The notes below the pieces were generated by a model, which did no database searches, was not told the origin of the DNA, and worked only from the letters and a program-made list of their open reading frames with translations. Below are positions 29,335-40,491 of a DNA stretch of 64,000 bases, piece after piece. Source of the DNA: Acholoe squamosa. Lineage: Eukaryota > Annelida > Polychaeta > Phyllodocida > Polynoidae. The stretch is taken from assembly GCA_949317995.1 (NCBI GenBank), contig OX439047.1, forward strand, positions 1-64,000. The letters are read 5' to 3'. The translations under genes were made by a program, and so were the position numbers. How positions within the stretch are numbered: position 1 is the stretch's first letter; each line of letters starts with the position of its first letter.

Positions 29335-29870
29335 CATTAAGAGAAAAGACCACCCTTTTTCCATGTTGATTTATTTTGGTAGACTTTGTGCTAAAAAACA
29401 AGATTTTGGCATGTTTAGTCAAATATGCATTACTATAGGGAAGAGCAGCGGACCTTTCTTCTGCATTGCATGACGTCACAATTGACCAAATGCAGCAGGT
29501 GATGCATTGATTATGTATAGAGGCTGTTGTAAAACAGGTTTATAAATAGAGCATTGAAGTGGACAACATTATGATATCATTTAGGAACCCTCTCCTAGGT
29601 CATTTAATGCCATTTATCAATGAAAATGAACAACCATGGTCCAAGGAAAGATATGGAGAGCTTTTCGCTGTAGTCTAGCAGTGCTGTACAGTCACAGTTC
29701 TGCTGTATTTGGTCAATTGTGATGTCATACAATGCAGCAGAAAGGCCAGCTGCTCTCATTTATAGTAACGCATATTTCAATAAGGATGCCAGAATCTTGT
29801 TTATTATCCCACAGACTACCAAAATAAATCAATATGGAAAAAGGTCTTTTCTTTTAAAGGTGCTAAGATG
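29335..29870. mobile_element. Large inverted-repeat element (~165-bp arms)
   Basis: The left arm (29335-29505) and the reverse complement of the right arm (29698-29870) align over their length. Shared blocks include AAAAGACC, CCATGTTGATTTATTTTGGTAG / CCATATTGATTTATTTTGGTAG, AACAAGATT, TATGCATTACTATA / TATGCGTTACTATA and CACAATTGACCAAATGCAGCAG. The loop is about 190 bases without a gene. It is a non-autonomous DNA transposon with long TIRs, clearly diverged between arms and so not recent. Confidence 0.75.
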
Positions 29871-29924
29871 GACAGGTGGCTGTGAACCAACAGTTGGCTG
29901 CCTCCATATATACACCTTGACCCT

Positions 29925-30065
29925 TTGAGGACCGCTGATGCAGAAGTGTATCATGTACATTAGTCATCATGATGCACCAATAAAGTGCTGGTGAGTTCTA
30001 TCTATGCCTATCCCAAAGGCTCAGCATGATGCATTAATGCATTTGTGGTCCTTAAATGAATGGTT
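29925..30065. mobile_element. Fold-back MITE copy
   Basis: The copy starts CCCTTTGAGGACCGCTGATGC, with AGTGTATCATGTACATTAGTCATCATGATGCACCAAT and AAGTGCTGGTGAG, and ends with TGATGCATTAATGCATTTGTGGTCCTTAAA. It has the same ends and core as the fold-back at 38196-38356 but lacks part of the second arm. Confidence 0.6.
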
Positions 30066-30292
30066 AATGGTTCTAGCTTCTTTTCGATTTGCATCAATTC
30101 ATGCATCGGCCAAGGGGTAATAGGCATGGTGCATTAATGTAATAACATCCCTCAAATAGACATTGTGTACTGATATGAACAGGCAAGCAGAAAGGGTGTC
30201 TTGTGAGTGTACTCATGGAGTATCCTGGATGGTTGTTACATGTGGCCTTTATAGGGTTAGCTCACTTCTGACTGCTTCCCACTCAAAGAAAA

Positions 30293-30522
30293 TAACATGG
30301 CTATGGGATATCTCCAGGACACTGACATGGCTATGGGATATCTCCAGGACACTGACATGGCTATGGGATATCTCCAGGACATTGACATGGCTATGGGATA
30401 TCTCCAGGACATTGACATGGCTATGGGATATCTCCAGGACATTGACATGGCTATGGGATATCTCCAGGACATTGACATGGCTATGGGATATCTCCAGGAC
30501 ATTGACATGGCTATGGGAGACT
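30293..30522. repeat. 30-bp minisatellite, 7.5 units
   Basis: The unit ACATGGCTATGGGATATCTC CAGGACACTG is repeated with a change from CACTG to CATTG after the second unit. Because 30 is a multiple of three, open frames persist on both strands (such as MAMGYLQDTD repeats), but there is no sign of a gene. Confidence 0.95.
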
Positions 30523-30904
30523 TTTGTCTCATGCCAAGTAAAGACAGCTAAAGGTCCCATAATGCAGCCTTGAGGGACCCCACATTCAAAGCAACCATAT
30601 TATCCAGAACAAAATTATACAGGAAGGCTTCTGGGCATATTCATTCTATTTCCTCTGAAATTTAGAGAAGGAAATGGGTGTTGATATCAATCGGTCAGAA
30701 ATAGATCAAAAGCTTTTTATATGTCCATCAAGAGAACTAACTGTGTGCTTTGCTAATAGAGATCAGTGCTGGACTGTGGCATTAAAAGGAAATGAACTTG
30801 TCACCAGGGCCTAAAAAGAGTTCAAGTCACTCCATCACTATTACAGTTGTATACTGTTATCAAGAGACAGTTGTATGGGGGAGAGATCCTTATCATACCA
30901 GCTG
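30523..30904. other. Gene-free intron sequence
   Basis: Nothing recognisable was found between the 30-bp repeat and the MITE at 30907. Confidence 0.5.
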
Positions 30905-30906
30905 TA

Positions 30907-31120
30907 ATACATAGCATATAAGGCGCACCTCATGTATAAGGTGTGCCCTCACTCATTCCCATCCTCTAATGCCCTGGTAGGGGAAATATTCTGAATTTTT
31001 AGTATACACTGTGCTATACAAATACATCCCAGCCTATAAGACACTTCCCCAACTTCCGCTGATCCTACAAGGCGCAGTATACTTGTGTATTATAAGCTGT
31101 GCAGTTTATTACCGTGCATT
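30907..31120. mobile_element. Decayed mariner-type MITE
   Basis: ATATAAGGCGCACCTCATGTATAAGG at the left and CAAGGCGCAGTATACTTGTG...TTATTACCGTGCA at the right recall the TIRs of the 8989-9236 MITE (GTATAAGGCGC and CCGTAAT). It is strongly diverged, so older. Confidence 0.5.
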
Positions 31121-31209
31121 CTATACATGGTATTTCTGTAGATAAGGATAACCTGTGGCCGTGTAGCTGATATAGCTATACACCTACCTGATATAGGACC
31201 TAGTTCTCA

Positions 31210-31660
31210 ATGTATAACTGGCTAACCCTTTAAGGCTGATGATGCAGGAGTGCATCATGCCCATTGATCAGCATGATGCACTAATGAAGTGCTGACAAGT
31301 CTTCTCGTCATAAAACAGCATATCAGTTGTGCATCATACTGATCCGCCGGGACTTAATCAACCGGCATGATGCTTGAATGTAGCCCTGATGAGTTACCCA
31401 CCGGAGCTACATTCATGCATCATAACAGCCAATGGTTAAGATGCATGAATGCATCAGCGGCCCTTGAATGGTTAGGCATTCAGCCTGCTAGATACATGTG
31501 CTCAAATTACATTAATGCATCATGCCAATTGGTTGCTATGATACAGTCTGGTGCTAATTGGAGACTGGTGCATCATGCCCATTGGTTTTCATGATGCACG
31601 AATGCAGCTCTGGCGAGTAACTTGCCAGTACTAACTTCATCAAATCCTGCGGGGTCGACA
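31210..31660. mobile_element. Cluster of fold-back MITE pieces
   Basis: At least two copies or half-copies lie here. The first begins ACCCTTTAAGGCTGATGATG near 31226 and closes with GATGCATGAATGCATCAGCGGCCCTTGAA near 31470. The second contains ATTAATGCATCATGCCAATTGG and GTGCATCATGCCCATTGG near 31510-31590. It belongs to the same family as 28986-29300 and 38196-38356. Confidence 0.6.
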
Positions 31661-32514
31661 AACTTCGGAATCAGTGACGATCAATGGGCATGATCCACCT
31701 TTACTTTAGTGATGTCAAAGAGTTTGTGTTTATTATGCGCCAAAGAATGCCATGGATGGAGTTAAAACACTGCTGGGCAAAGTCAGAGTGCATTATCCTG
31801 AATGCTGCATTCTGATTGGCTGATTGACCGTGCATTATCTAGATGGATAATGCACTCCTGGCAAGGGAGGTTAACTTCATCTCACCTTTAGACTTCACAA
31901 TTGATATCCATGTATTGTCAGGTGGCTGTTGGGTTATTTTTTCTGTCTTATAACGGGAATAATGCACTTGGTCATGGCTGTGGTCTTGCTCTAGACTGTA
32001 TTGAGACATCTCGGGCCTTACAGCCATGCCTTCCCTAATTATAGGCAGTAGGAGCCGAGAAAACACCATAGCCACTCATGCTGTGTATTTATGGCCTCAA
32101 AGTGCAATTAGTTGGTCATCTACATCTATATGATTGCTGGTAGAACTTTCACCGAACAATACAATGAATCAAACACATACAATAATGACTTCACCATGAT
32201 AATGAAGGTTTAATGCGCCCCCCAGCTGTATAGGGAGATATCCCCCAAACGTGCATAGAGAGACCAGGCCGGGTAAGTTGTGTGACTCTCTTAGACAGAG
32301 TGGTGGTTCAAGGAAAATTTATGTATTCCAATGAGTGACATTGGCCCAATATAAGCCGACATTGTCCCAATATAAGCCGACATTAGCCAAATGCATCGTT
32401 GATACCCGGGTTATCTCTGTATTCATTTCCTTTTATTAACTATCAATAGCAAATTCACTGTAAAAAAGTCTTTAGGGGTGCAGATCAAGACACGTTATTA
32501 CATTAGGGTCGCTG
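31661..32514. other. Gene-free intron sequence
   Basis: No gene is seen. A short inverted pair AGAGTGCATTATCC (about 31785) and GGATAATGCACTCC (about 31844) encloses ATTGGCTGATTG and may be a small MITE. The remainder is unremarkable. Confidence 0.4.
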
Positions 32515-32885
32515 TAAAAAGTAATTTTGAAATCATTCGAGACTTACCTGTAGGTTGAGGTATAATTAAGATTATACCGAGGGAACCTAGCGGTTCAGGG
32601 AATATACGAGAGGTGGATTCGCGCATGCACAGTCAGTCCTTAAGAGCCTGTTGGGGGATGAAAGCCTACAACTAATAAAATAAATATACTGGGATGTGTA
32701 AGCCATATCCCCCTGAATATATTCATTATTATAGATAATGTCTACTTGACGAGTGTACGAGTAAGTTGAGGGAGGGTGGGTAGGGCGTATATTCCCTGAA
32801 CCGCTAGGTTCCCTCAGTATAATCTTAATTATACCTCAACTTACAGGTAAGTCTCGAATAATTTCAAAATTATCCCTCAGAAACC
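32515..32885. repeat. Inverted repeat at the 3' side of the DIRS-like element
   Basis: The left arm (about 32515-32610) and the reverse complement of the right arm (about 32786-32885) match: GAGACTTACCTGTA(G/A)GTTGAGG, TATAATTAAGATTATAC and GGGAACCTAGCGGTTCAGGG. The ~175-base loop carries GAGAGGTGGATTCGCGCATG, which is also at the far end of the element. Complex inverted ends of this sort are a DIRS feature and are used in circular replication intermediates. Confidence 0.8.
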
Positions 32886-33111
32886 TTAAGCGTTTCCGGA
32901 AACCTACGAGAGTTTCAGAGCAATTGAATCCCCTAACAGAAAACCAAACACAATCTTTTTAGTATCCAATATATATTTAACAGAAGGTGTAGCTTGAAAG
33001 AAGTGGTATATATGCAGTCTCTAGAAACAGTCACTGTTCGAGGAGCGCATTTCCCCCTACCACGTCCTCGATTGGTTTGTGGTAGTACTTCGCAAAAGAC
33101 TCCGCCTGCCT

Positions 33112-34092
33112 CTAACCCGCTCTCCTCATGAGGGTGTTGAGGTTTCCTCCCACTTTAAGGATGCCTGAGGCCGAGGCCCCTCGGGTGGAGTGTAGCTTGT
33201 ATTGGTTGACATCAATGCCAGCCTTTTTAAGCACGACCATGACCCAACGGCTAAGTGTATCACGGGAGATACCGCGGTGGGGCGAGACGAAGCTGACCAA
33301 GAGGTTTTTCTCGCTCTTCCTTTTGTTTTGGGTGCGTTTCAGGTACTCTTCTAGGCACCTAACAACACACACCCTCGGGTTCTGGTCGAACTTCCTCAGG
33401 ACTATCGTGTTGAGAGGGTCCCCCAACCTGTTAGACTTTAGGAGTCTTGTCATCCTGAATACCACCTTGTCTCCCATTTTCAAACCTTGGATGGAAAGGT
33501 TGACGATGGTCTGGCCTCTTTGTGATGTGACTAAGAGGAGCAAAGTGGCCAGTTTCATGGAGAGCTCCCTGAGTGCGGTGGTGCCATTGTCCCAGGTCTG
33601 CAGGAGGTCTAGAACCCTCCTCACATCCCAGAACTCCTGGTATCTAGGGGCCGGTGGGTTCATCTCATAAGCCCCCTTCAGAAGCAGCTTTACGTAGGGG
33701 TGCTGGCCCACTGATTGGCCTTGGAAGTTGCCCAGAATGGCCGAGAGCGCACAACGAGCAGCGTTTAGCGCGGTGTATCCGTTTTTGTTTTTGGCCAATT
33801 TCGCCAGGAACTTGCACACTCGTTGGATCGACGGTTGGAGGATTTGTGTGTCAGTGTCTGCACAGAAGGCATACCACTTACGAAGGTATGTGTTGTACGT
33901 CTTCCTTGTGGCAGGCCTACGGGCTTGCGTGATAAGTTCGATGGCGTGGCCGTCAAATCCCTGGCGAGATAGTTCTGCTTTCAGAATGTCCGAAATGTCA
34001 GGAGTGGGGTCGCCGACAGTCGCTCTTTGTTGGCCGGCTTCCCCAGATGACAAAGGTTGCCCTTGGCCTTCCTGAACCTGAGCATCCGCCAC
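33112..34092 (-). pseudogene. DIRS-like tyrosine recombinase
   Basis: The 326-residue reading has the N-terminal core-binding domain (RRPATRKTYNTYLRKWYAFC) and the catalytic domain with the first Arg in TSQRGQTIVNL. The C-terminal H-x-x-R box is HSTRGASASG. The catalytic Tyr expected after it is not visible in this reading, which ends soon after NTLMRRAG. The enzyme would integrate a circular DNA copy, so no target-site duplication is made. Confidence 0.85.
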
Positions 34093-34264
34093 CTGGACCG
34101 CTGTAGTCCGCTGTACCAGGGCTGTCCCGGCCAGTCTGGTGTTATCAGGATAGCCCTCACCTGCTCCAGCCCGATCCGCTGTATCACGGGCCCCAAGAGG
34201 CTGAAAGGAGGAAAAATGTACATATAGTTATTCCACTTTTTGTTTGCTCGAGAAGCAAAGAGAT

Positions 34265-34903
34265 CTATCTCAGGCTTGCTAAAGATATTACATTTTTGAA
34301 AATCTTTTCACTTAGTTCCCACTCTAGGTCATGCGAGAAGTGTCTAGACAGGTAGTCAGCCAGGACGTTATCCTTCCCCGGGATGTGGTTTATTGTTAGC
34401 CAAATGTCCCGTTCTTCACACCATTCCCAAATTTCTTTGGCTATCTTATTGCATGGTTTAGACTTAACCCCACCCATTTTCCTGACGTAAGCCAGTGATG
34501 TAGTATTGTCAGTCCTGATTTTCACATTGACCCCGTTCTCTGTGACTAGTGCATCGAGGCCTAATTTTATGGCTGTTAGCTCATGAATGTTACTGTGGAG
34601 GTCTACCTCCTCCTCCTTCCAAATACCTTTGGTGGAAGTGGCGCCCCTGTTGGCGCCCCACCCTGTACCAGAGGCATCTGTTATGATTTCAAAATCTGCC
34701 CCCTCATTTGGAATGCGCTTGGAAGCTGTGGGGAGGTGTTCCAGCCACCAACTGATATCCTCTAAGCCTTCCTCACCAATAACCATAGGTGAGTCGAAGT
34801 TTCCCTTGTACCTTTCCAGAGCAAGGTTCTTTTCTCTTTCTAGGCCCTTAATATGTGCCGGGCCATATTGGACCCCCGGCGAGAGAGAAGTCATGAGGCC
34901 CAC
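34265..34903 (-). pseudogene. DIRS-like RNase H region
   Basis: RNase H motifs are visible: ITDASGTGWGANRG, NIHELTAIKLGLDAL, KIRTDNTTSLAYVRKMGG and INHIPGKDNVLADYLSRHF, in the order and spacing expected after the RT of DIRS and Ngaro elements. It degrades RNA in the RNA-DNA hybrid. It directly follows the RT reading downstream on the - strand and is part of the same Pol region. Confidence 0.85.
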
Positions 34904-34954
34904 AATCCCCGCTATGTCCCTGCTGGTGTAGGGGTCATTGGTATTGGCTAGGTT

Positions 34955-36001
34955 TCAGATAGCCATGTTGAATTTTTCAACCTTCTCTTTAGTGGGCCGG
35001 ACTGTCATAGTGACGGAGTCTAGGTGGAACCCTAAGAAAATTATATTTTGTGTAGGTGCAAAAACTGATTTTCCTGTATGCACTACGAACCCCAACCTAT
35101 CTAGATCTTGGGCTAGTTTGTGGGTCGTCTGCCTGCATTGTGCCTCTGTCTTCCCCAGTACGAAGGAATCATCTATGTACTGGAAACACTCATGTCCCAT
35201 CTCCCTGAGATTGGAGAACACTGGGGTAAGAATCTTAGTGAATATGCGAGGGGCACAAGCTAGCCCATTGGGCATAGCTTGGAATTCATAGAGGTTATAT
35301 TTCCAAAGGAATCTAAGGAATTTTCGATCTTCATCTCTGACTGATACAGAGTAATAAGCGTCTTTAAGGTCAATGAACGACATGTAACAGCTGGGTCTCA
35401 GCATCTCTATTGCTGTATTCAGGCTGGTCATTTTAAAATGTTCATACTGAACCGATTCGTTCATTTTCGAGAGATCTAAAATGAGTCTAAAGTCACCATT
35501 TGGTTTTGGCCTGACAAAGACATTTGAGATGAATTGACCCTCTGTCGGTTCGACCATTTTTACTACCCCTTTGTCTAGCAGTTTGGCTATTTCTTTGTCG
35601 ACATGGACCTCCTTATCAGGGCCTAAGACATAAGGGAAGGGCGTTCTGTCCTGACAGGGTACGAGGTCTTCGAACGGTATGGAAATCCCTTTTACCATGC
35701 CCAGTACCCAGGGGTCTCTAGTTATTCCCATCCACTGGCTGACATATCTAGATATGCTCCCAGCTACAAAGTTTTTAGCAGTGTGAATAAACATAAGGGG
35801 ACTTGCCTGCTCCTCCAAGGGCCCTATTTCTGAAAACCAGGCTTCTTTCCGGCTGCTGCAGCGGGTGGGGCCGGGGGCCGAGGGTTGCGTGGGGCGCTGA
35901 ACCGTAGTGCCGTGTTGTAGCCCATCTGCGGGAAGACTATGGGCATTCAGGGGAAATTCATCCCCTGCATGCCCATGGCCATTTGAGCGTTGTTGGGCCA
36001 T
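34955..36001 (-). pseudogene. DIRS-like reverse transcriptase
   Basis: RT blocks appear in order: GVVKMVEPTEGQFISNVFVR, PNGDFRLILDLSKMNE, CYMSFIDLKDAYYSVSV, LYEFQAMPNGLACAPRIFTK and the catalytic YIDDSF. This is followed by LGFVVHTGKSVFAPTQNIIF and LGFHLDS. The Y-I-D-D-S signature is common in DIRS-type RTs. The N-terminal ~90 residues are low-complexity and may belong to the Gag-Pol junction. Confidence 0.88.
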
Positions 36002-36955
36002 TTAGGTGGGTACGGCCTTCGTTGCTGCGGCTTTGGAGCGGGTTTGGCCTTCCCAGGGGCAGTCTTCGGCTGGGACTTTTCCAGCTTCTCCGCCATCTTA
36101 TGGGCTGCATCCACTTCCTTGATGGCCTCTTCAAGGTTACCACCGTGCAGGTATTTAGGATCGTTGCCTGCCTTCTTTAGGAGGTGTTCCCCATACTTGG
36201 GCATGATTACCGGCTTGAGGAGATCCTTTCAGCGAGCCGTAATAGCGTTGATCGTGCTATCGACGATCAGCTGCAAGCCATCTAGGAATGACTCTCCGCA
36301 GTCATCCAACTTAGAGTCTGACGATCCTCGAGAGAGCCACAGTTCGATGACCGGCTGGAAAGCTAGCATCGCTTTCGCCAGATGCATCTGGAGCTTCTTC
36401 AGTGCTTCGTCCCTCTTGAGGTATTCAGTGCTGCCCGGCCTGTTCAGCAGTGCCTGCAGTGCAGGTTCCAGGTCAGGTGCTACTAGCTTGGCCGCGTTGT
36501 CTGGCTGTGGATAGGACCCGTGGACGAGGTCGAGGTCCGCCCGTGTCCTCTTCTCCGAGAAGAGCGACCCCAGGAAGTCACTCACTAGTGGCGAGAGGTC
36601 CTTCCCGTTCTTGGACTTCTCCTTCTCCTTGATGATCCTTTCCGTCATCAGGTCATGGAGCTTGGCCGGTGGCAGCGCGTTGGAAGCTGCTGGTTCCGGC
36701 TCCAACTCTTCCGCCGCGTCTTCCTCTTCCTGGGTCGTGGCCTGAGCCTGACCCTACATCATCTGCATCATCATTGATGACAGCATCTGGCCCATGAACA
36801 TACCCGAGTTCAGACCCTGAAGCATGGCCGAGAGGTTGAACGGCGTTGGTGTCGCCGTGTTACTCCCAGCCCCAACACCTTGAGTGTCAGTGATGTCGGT
36901 GCTAGGGTTCATTGTCACCGGTGGCGGCGTCACCATTGGTGGAGCTCGTGTCACT
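36002..36955 (-). pseudogene. DIRS-like Gag region
   Basis: Open readings at 36754-36954 (Thr/Pro/Met-rich), 36229-36705 (helical and charged, with SRGSSDSKLDDCGES) and 35947-36204 (Lys/Pro-rich basic, KAKPAPKPQQRRPY) make up the expected Gag position upstream of RT. No zinc knuckle is seen. The match is by position and composition, not sequence. Confidence 0.6.
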
Positions 36956-37094
36956 CATAGCATGGCTGCGGGTAGCACGTCTTCCGGTCTTCCTTCCACT
37001 CATGTTTTATCAGATATCTAATATATAGTTATAACCTGATGTACATAGTAGATTACAGATCCAGAGATGTAAGTTGTCAGGGATTTCCCTGGAA

Positions 37095-37450
37095 ATAGGC
37101 GCCTAACTGCGCCACCAGCAGGATTCGAACCCACGACGCCTTGATGTACGCCAAGGGTGGGGTTCGAACCTGCGTTTTCCGACAGCGAAACGCGTCCGTG
37201 CGCCTAACTGCGCCGCCAGCAGGATTCGAACCCACGACGTCCTGATGTGCGCCGAGGGTGGGGTTCAAACCTGCGTCTTCCGACAGCGGAACGCGTCCGT
37301 GCGCTTAACTGCGCCACCAGCAGGATTCGAACCCACGACGTCTTGATGTACACTAGCGCCCCGCTAAAAGACGGTGACTGGAGGAACTCTTCCAGCGCCT
37401 TAACCCACTCGGCCACGGCGGCGAGGGTCTGGGCCGGCCGTGCGTGAGGG
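37095..37450 (-). repeat. Tandem tRNA-like repeats in the DIRS leader
   Basis: Read on the - strand from 37430, GCCGCCGTGGCCGAGTGGGT and TAAGGCGCTGG form a tRNA Ser/Leu-type acceptor/D-arm with a good A box. GTGGGTTCGAATCCTGC gives a B box and T-arm, and GGTGGC pairs with the acceptor. The T-arm half then repeats in tandem: GGGTTCGAATCCTGCTGG occurs three times (about 37110, 37215, 37320), separated by a variant with GCAGGTTCGAACCCCACCC. Each unit is about 105-120 bases. No normal anticodon loop is seen, so this is tRNA-derived, not a tRNA gene. Confidence 0.7.
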
Positions 37451-37925
37451 GTGTCGCTCCAGCTCAGGTCGTCGGGGGACGAGGTAAACTGAGTGATTTC
37501 TGAGCAAATGTGAGTGATTTAGAGGCGACCAGGGCGAATAACTCGTCCTAGACTGATCTGTGAGCTGCTGGGGACAGCAAATCGATCATTAAGGCTCTAA
37601 TAAGTGTAAAACTGGACAGTTTGGCACCAGGGGGTGCAGGTTAGTCCAGAGCTGGGGCAGCCCAGCTAGAAGGACGCCACCGTGACCTAGTTCCCGGCGT
37701 CGATCCAGGCACGAGGGGAGGCAGTACAAAAAACCTAAATAATTAAGAATCTGCTGAACATCCGAGGTTCCGGGGAGAACCAAGGGCTGCAGAATACTTT
37801 TATACAGGTTCCCTGAAACAGGGAGTGCTAGATAATAAGAAGAACTGTACTTACCAGGCTAAAACAGTGGTGAACTGTAAGAACTGACTGTTGTTGTTGC
37901 CGCGTTTTCCTGAACTGACTGCGCA
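37451..37925. other. DIRS leader, no gene
   Basis: The stretch lies between the tRNA-like repeats and the terminal inverted repeat of the DIRS-like element. No coding frame or repeat is recognisable. It is presumed 5' untranslated region of the element. Confidence 0.4.
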
Positions 37926-37999
37926 TGCGCGAATCCACCTCTCGTAGGTTTCCGGAAACGCTTAAGGTTTCCGAGGGATAACTGTTAAATTTACAAGGT

Positions 38000-38193
38000 A
38001 TCACTGGGTATCCTTGTAAAACTGAAGGAAGAACCATGGTAATCATATAGGAGGGATTCAGTGTAGTTTTTACAAGAAACCACAGGTGGTAGTATGGAGG
38101 TACAAGGAATCATTCTGAAAATAATGAGGAATCTCTGGCAACTTTGAGACGAGGATTCCGATGTTATTTCGCCGCCATTTTTTTACAGTATGT
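38000..38193. mobile_element. CACTGTAAAAAA-family MITE copy
   Basis: This copy ends CGATGTTATTTCGCCGCCAT TTTTTTACAGTA at 38193. It includes ACAAGGAATCATTCTGAAAATAATGAGGAATC, which is similar to 24535-24575, and GACGAGGATTCC. It abuts the fold-back MITE at 38196. Confidence 0.55.
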
Positions 38194-38195
38194 GC

Positions 38196-38357
38196 TCAAC
38201 GCTTTAAGGGCTGCTGATGCATTAATGCATCATGCCCATTGGTCGTCATGATGCACCAATGAAGTGCTGGCGAGATTACACGCCAGCACTTCATTGGTGC
38301 ATCATGATGACCAACGGACATGATGCATTTATGTATCAGTAGCCCTTAAAGGGTTGA
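38196..38357. mobile_element. Fold-back MITE, best-preserved copy
   Basis: This is a nearly perfect hairpin of about 160 bases. One arm reads CTTTAAGGGCTGCTGATGCA, TTAATGCATCATGCCCATTGG, TCGTCATGATGCACCAATGAAGTGCTGGCG. The other is its complement after an 8-base loop (AGATTACA), ending TCAGTAGCCCTTAAAGGGTT. It is the reference copy for the family seen at 27015, 28986, 29925, 31210 and 57590, and for the unit of satellite A. Confidence 0.85.
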
Positions 38358-39175
38358 ACCTATGAGGCTGTGTTATTCACATGAAGTAAAGCCTAAATCT
38401 AGGCATATGATTCTTCCTACATGTATACCTGAATCAAGGTATATGTCATAGTTGCCATGTGTATACCTGAATCAAGGCGTATGTCATAGTTGCCACATTT
38501 ATACCTGAATCAAGGCGTATGTCATAGTTGCTACATGTATACCTGAATCAAGGCATATGTCATAGTTGCCACATGTATACCTGGATCAAGGCGTATGTCA
38601 TAGTTGCTACATGTATACCTGGATCAAGGCGTATGTCATAGTTGCCACATGTATAACTGAATCAAGGCATATGTCATAGTTGCCACATTTATACCTGAAT
38701 CAAGTCGTATGTCATAGTTGCTACATGTATACCTGGATCAAGGCATATGTCATAGTTGCCACATGTATACCTGGATCAAGGTATATGTCATAGTTGCCAC
38801 ATGTATACCTGAATCAAGGCATATGTCATAGTTGCCACATGTATACCTGAATCAAGGCATATGTCATAGTTGCCACATGTATACCTGAATCAAGGCGTAT
38901 GTCATAGTTGCTACATGTATACCTGAATCAAGGCGTATGTCATAGTTGCCACATGTATACCTGGATCAAGGCGTATGTCATAGTTGCTACATGTATACCT
39001 GAATCAAGGCTTATGTCATAGTTGCTACATGTATACCTGGATCAAGGCGTATGTCATAGTTGCTACATGCATACCTGAATCAAGGCTTATGTCATAGTTG
39101 CTACATGTATACCTGAATCAAGGCGTATGTCATAGTTGCCACATGTATACCTGAATCAAGACTTATGCCATGGCT

Positions 39176-39664
39176 AATATCGACGACACTATAGATTAGT
39201 ACTACTTACGCCGTATTCAATGGGGGCGTGGAATACGATCCTCGCATATTCAGTGGCGCCATTTTGAAATTTAAACAGAGCTAACTAGTTTTGTATTTAG
39301 GTATGGTTATTAGAAGTTTTATGCAAAAAAGAATGATTGAACTAGTTAAATGATATGTTATGAATGTTTTAAGGTATATCTAAGTATTAGCACCATGTTA
39401 AAAAAGAAGATATTGCCCTGCGCAAGGAACATTTATATCGAAACTAAAAGTAGCGGCTAGCTCCGTATCACGTGACCAATTTTTGTCGGGCAATGTGTCA
39501 TGGCAGATCAAAACAAACCAGGACAAGTCTATGCCTTCAAAACCAGTAAATATTGTTGAAATCCTTTATTTAAAAGCAATTTAAACCCATGGGCCATGGC
39601 ATATATGCAAATGTCAACTCACAGTGAATAATTTAGGATCGTATTCCCCTCAGTGCTTCTGTAT
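39176..39664. other. Interrupting segment, copy 1
   Basis: Non-satellite DNA inside satellite B. The part from about 39295 (TATTTAGGTATGGTTATTAG) to 39680 is nearly identical to 40492-40880. The part before 39295 (about 39176-39294), containing GGCGCCATTTTGAAATTT, is not repeated. No gene is seen. Confidence 0.85.
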
Positions 39665-40491
39665 GTCATTGTTGCCACATGCATACCTGAATCAAGGCTT
39701 ATGTCATAGTTGTAACATGTATACCGGGATCAAGGTATATGTTATAGTTGCTACATGTATACCTGGATCAAGGCGTATGTCATAGTTGCTACATGTATAC
39801 CTGGATCAAGGCATATGTCATAGTTGCCACATGTATACCTGAATCAAGGCGTATGTCATAGTTGCTACATGTATACCTGGATCAAGGATTATGTCATAGT
39901 TGCTACATGTATACCTGAATCAACGCGTATGTCATAGTTGCCACATGTATACCTGAATCAAGGTGTATGTCATAGTTGCTACATGTATGTCATAGTTGCT
40001 ACATGTATACCTGGATCAAGGCGTATGTCATAGTTGCTACATGTATACCTGGATCAAGGCGTATGTCCTAGTTGCCACATGTATACCTGAATCAAGGCGT
40101 ATGTCATAGTTGCTACGTGTATGTCATAGTTGCTACATGTATACCTGAATCAAGGCGTATGTCATAGTTGCCACATGTATACCTGAAGCAAGGCGTATGT
40201 CATAGTTGCTACATTTATACCTGAATCAAGGCCTATGTCATAGTTGCCACATTTATACCTGAATCAAGGCTTATGTCATAGTTGCCACATGCATACCTGG
40301 ATCAAGGCGTATGTCAAAGTTGCTACATGTATGTCATAGTTGCCACATGTATACCTGGATCAAGGCATATGTCATAGTTGCTACATGTATACCTGAATCA
40401 AGGCGTATGTCATAGTTGCTACATGTATGTCATAGTTGCCACATGTATACCTGGATCAAGGTATATGTCATAGTTGCCACATGTATACCTG

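Larger units (their letters stand above)
32515..37990 (-). mobile_element. DIRS-like tyrosine-recombinase retroelement
   Basis: A retroelement on the - strand has, in transcription order, a leader with tRNA-like repeats (37095-37450), Gag-like readings (36955-36229), reverse transcriptase (36001-34955), RNase H (34903-34265) and tyrosine recombinase (34092-33112). The recombinase in place of an integrase, together with split/inverted ends, is typical of the DIRS/Ngaro group. The ends share TTAAGCGTTTCCGGAAACCT and GAGAGGTGGATTCGCGCATG in opposite orientation (32609-32640 and 32876-32915 versus 37925-37985). It is fairly well preserved, with only a few breaks, so it is younger than the Polinton fossils. 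Confidence 0.88.

Noticed and set aside
30163-30573. Frames of MAMGYLQDTD-type repeats
   Set aside because: A 30-bp repeat keeps frames open on both strands; no gene context.
37390-37440. Functional tRNA-Ser/Leu gene
   Set aside because: The acceptor, D-arm and T-arm are recognisable, but the anticodon loop is abnormal and the T-arm is multiplied in tandem inside a retroelement leader.
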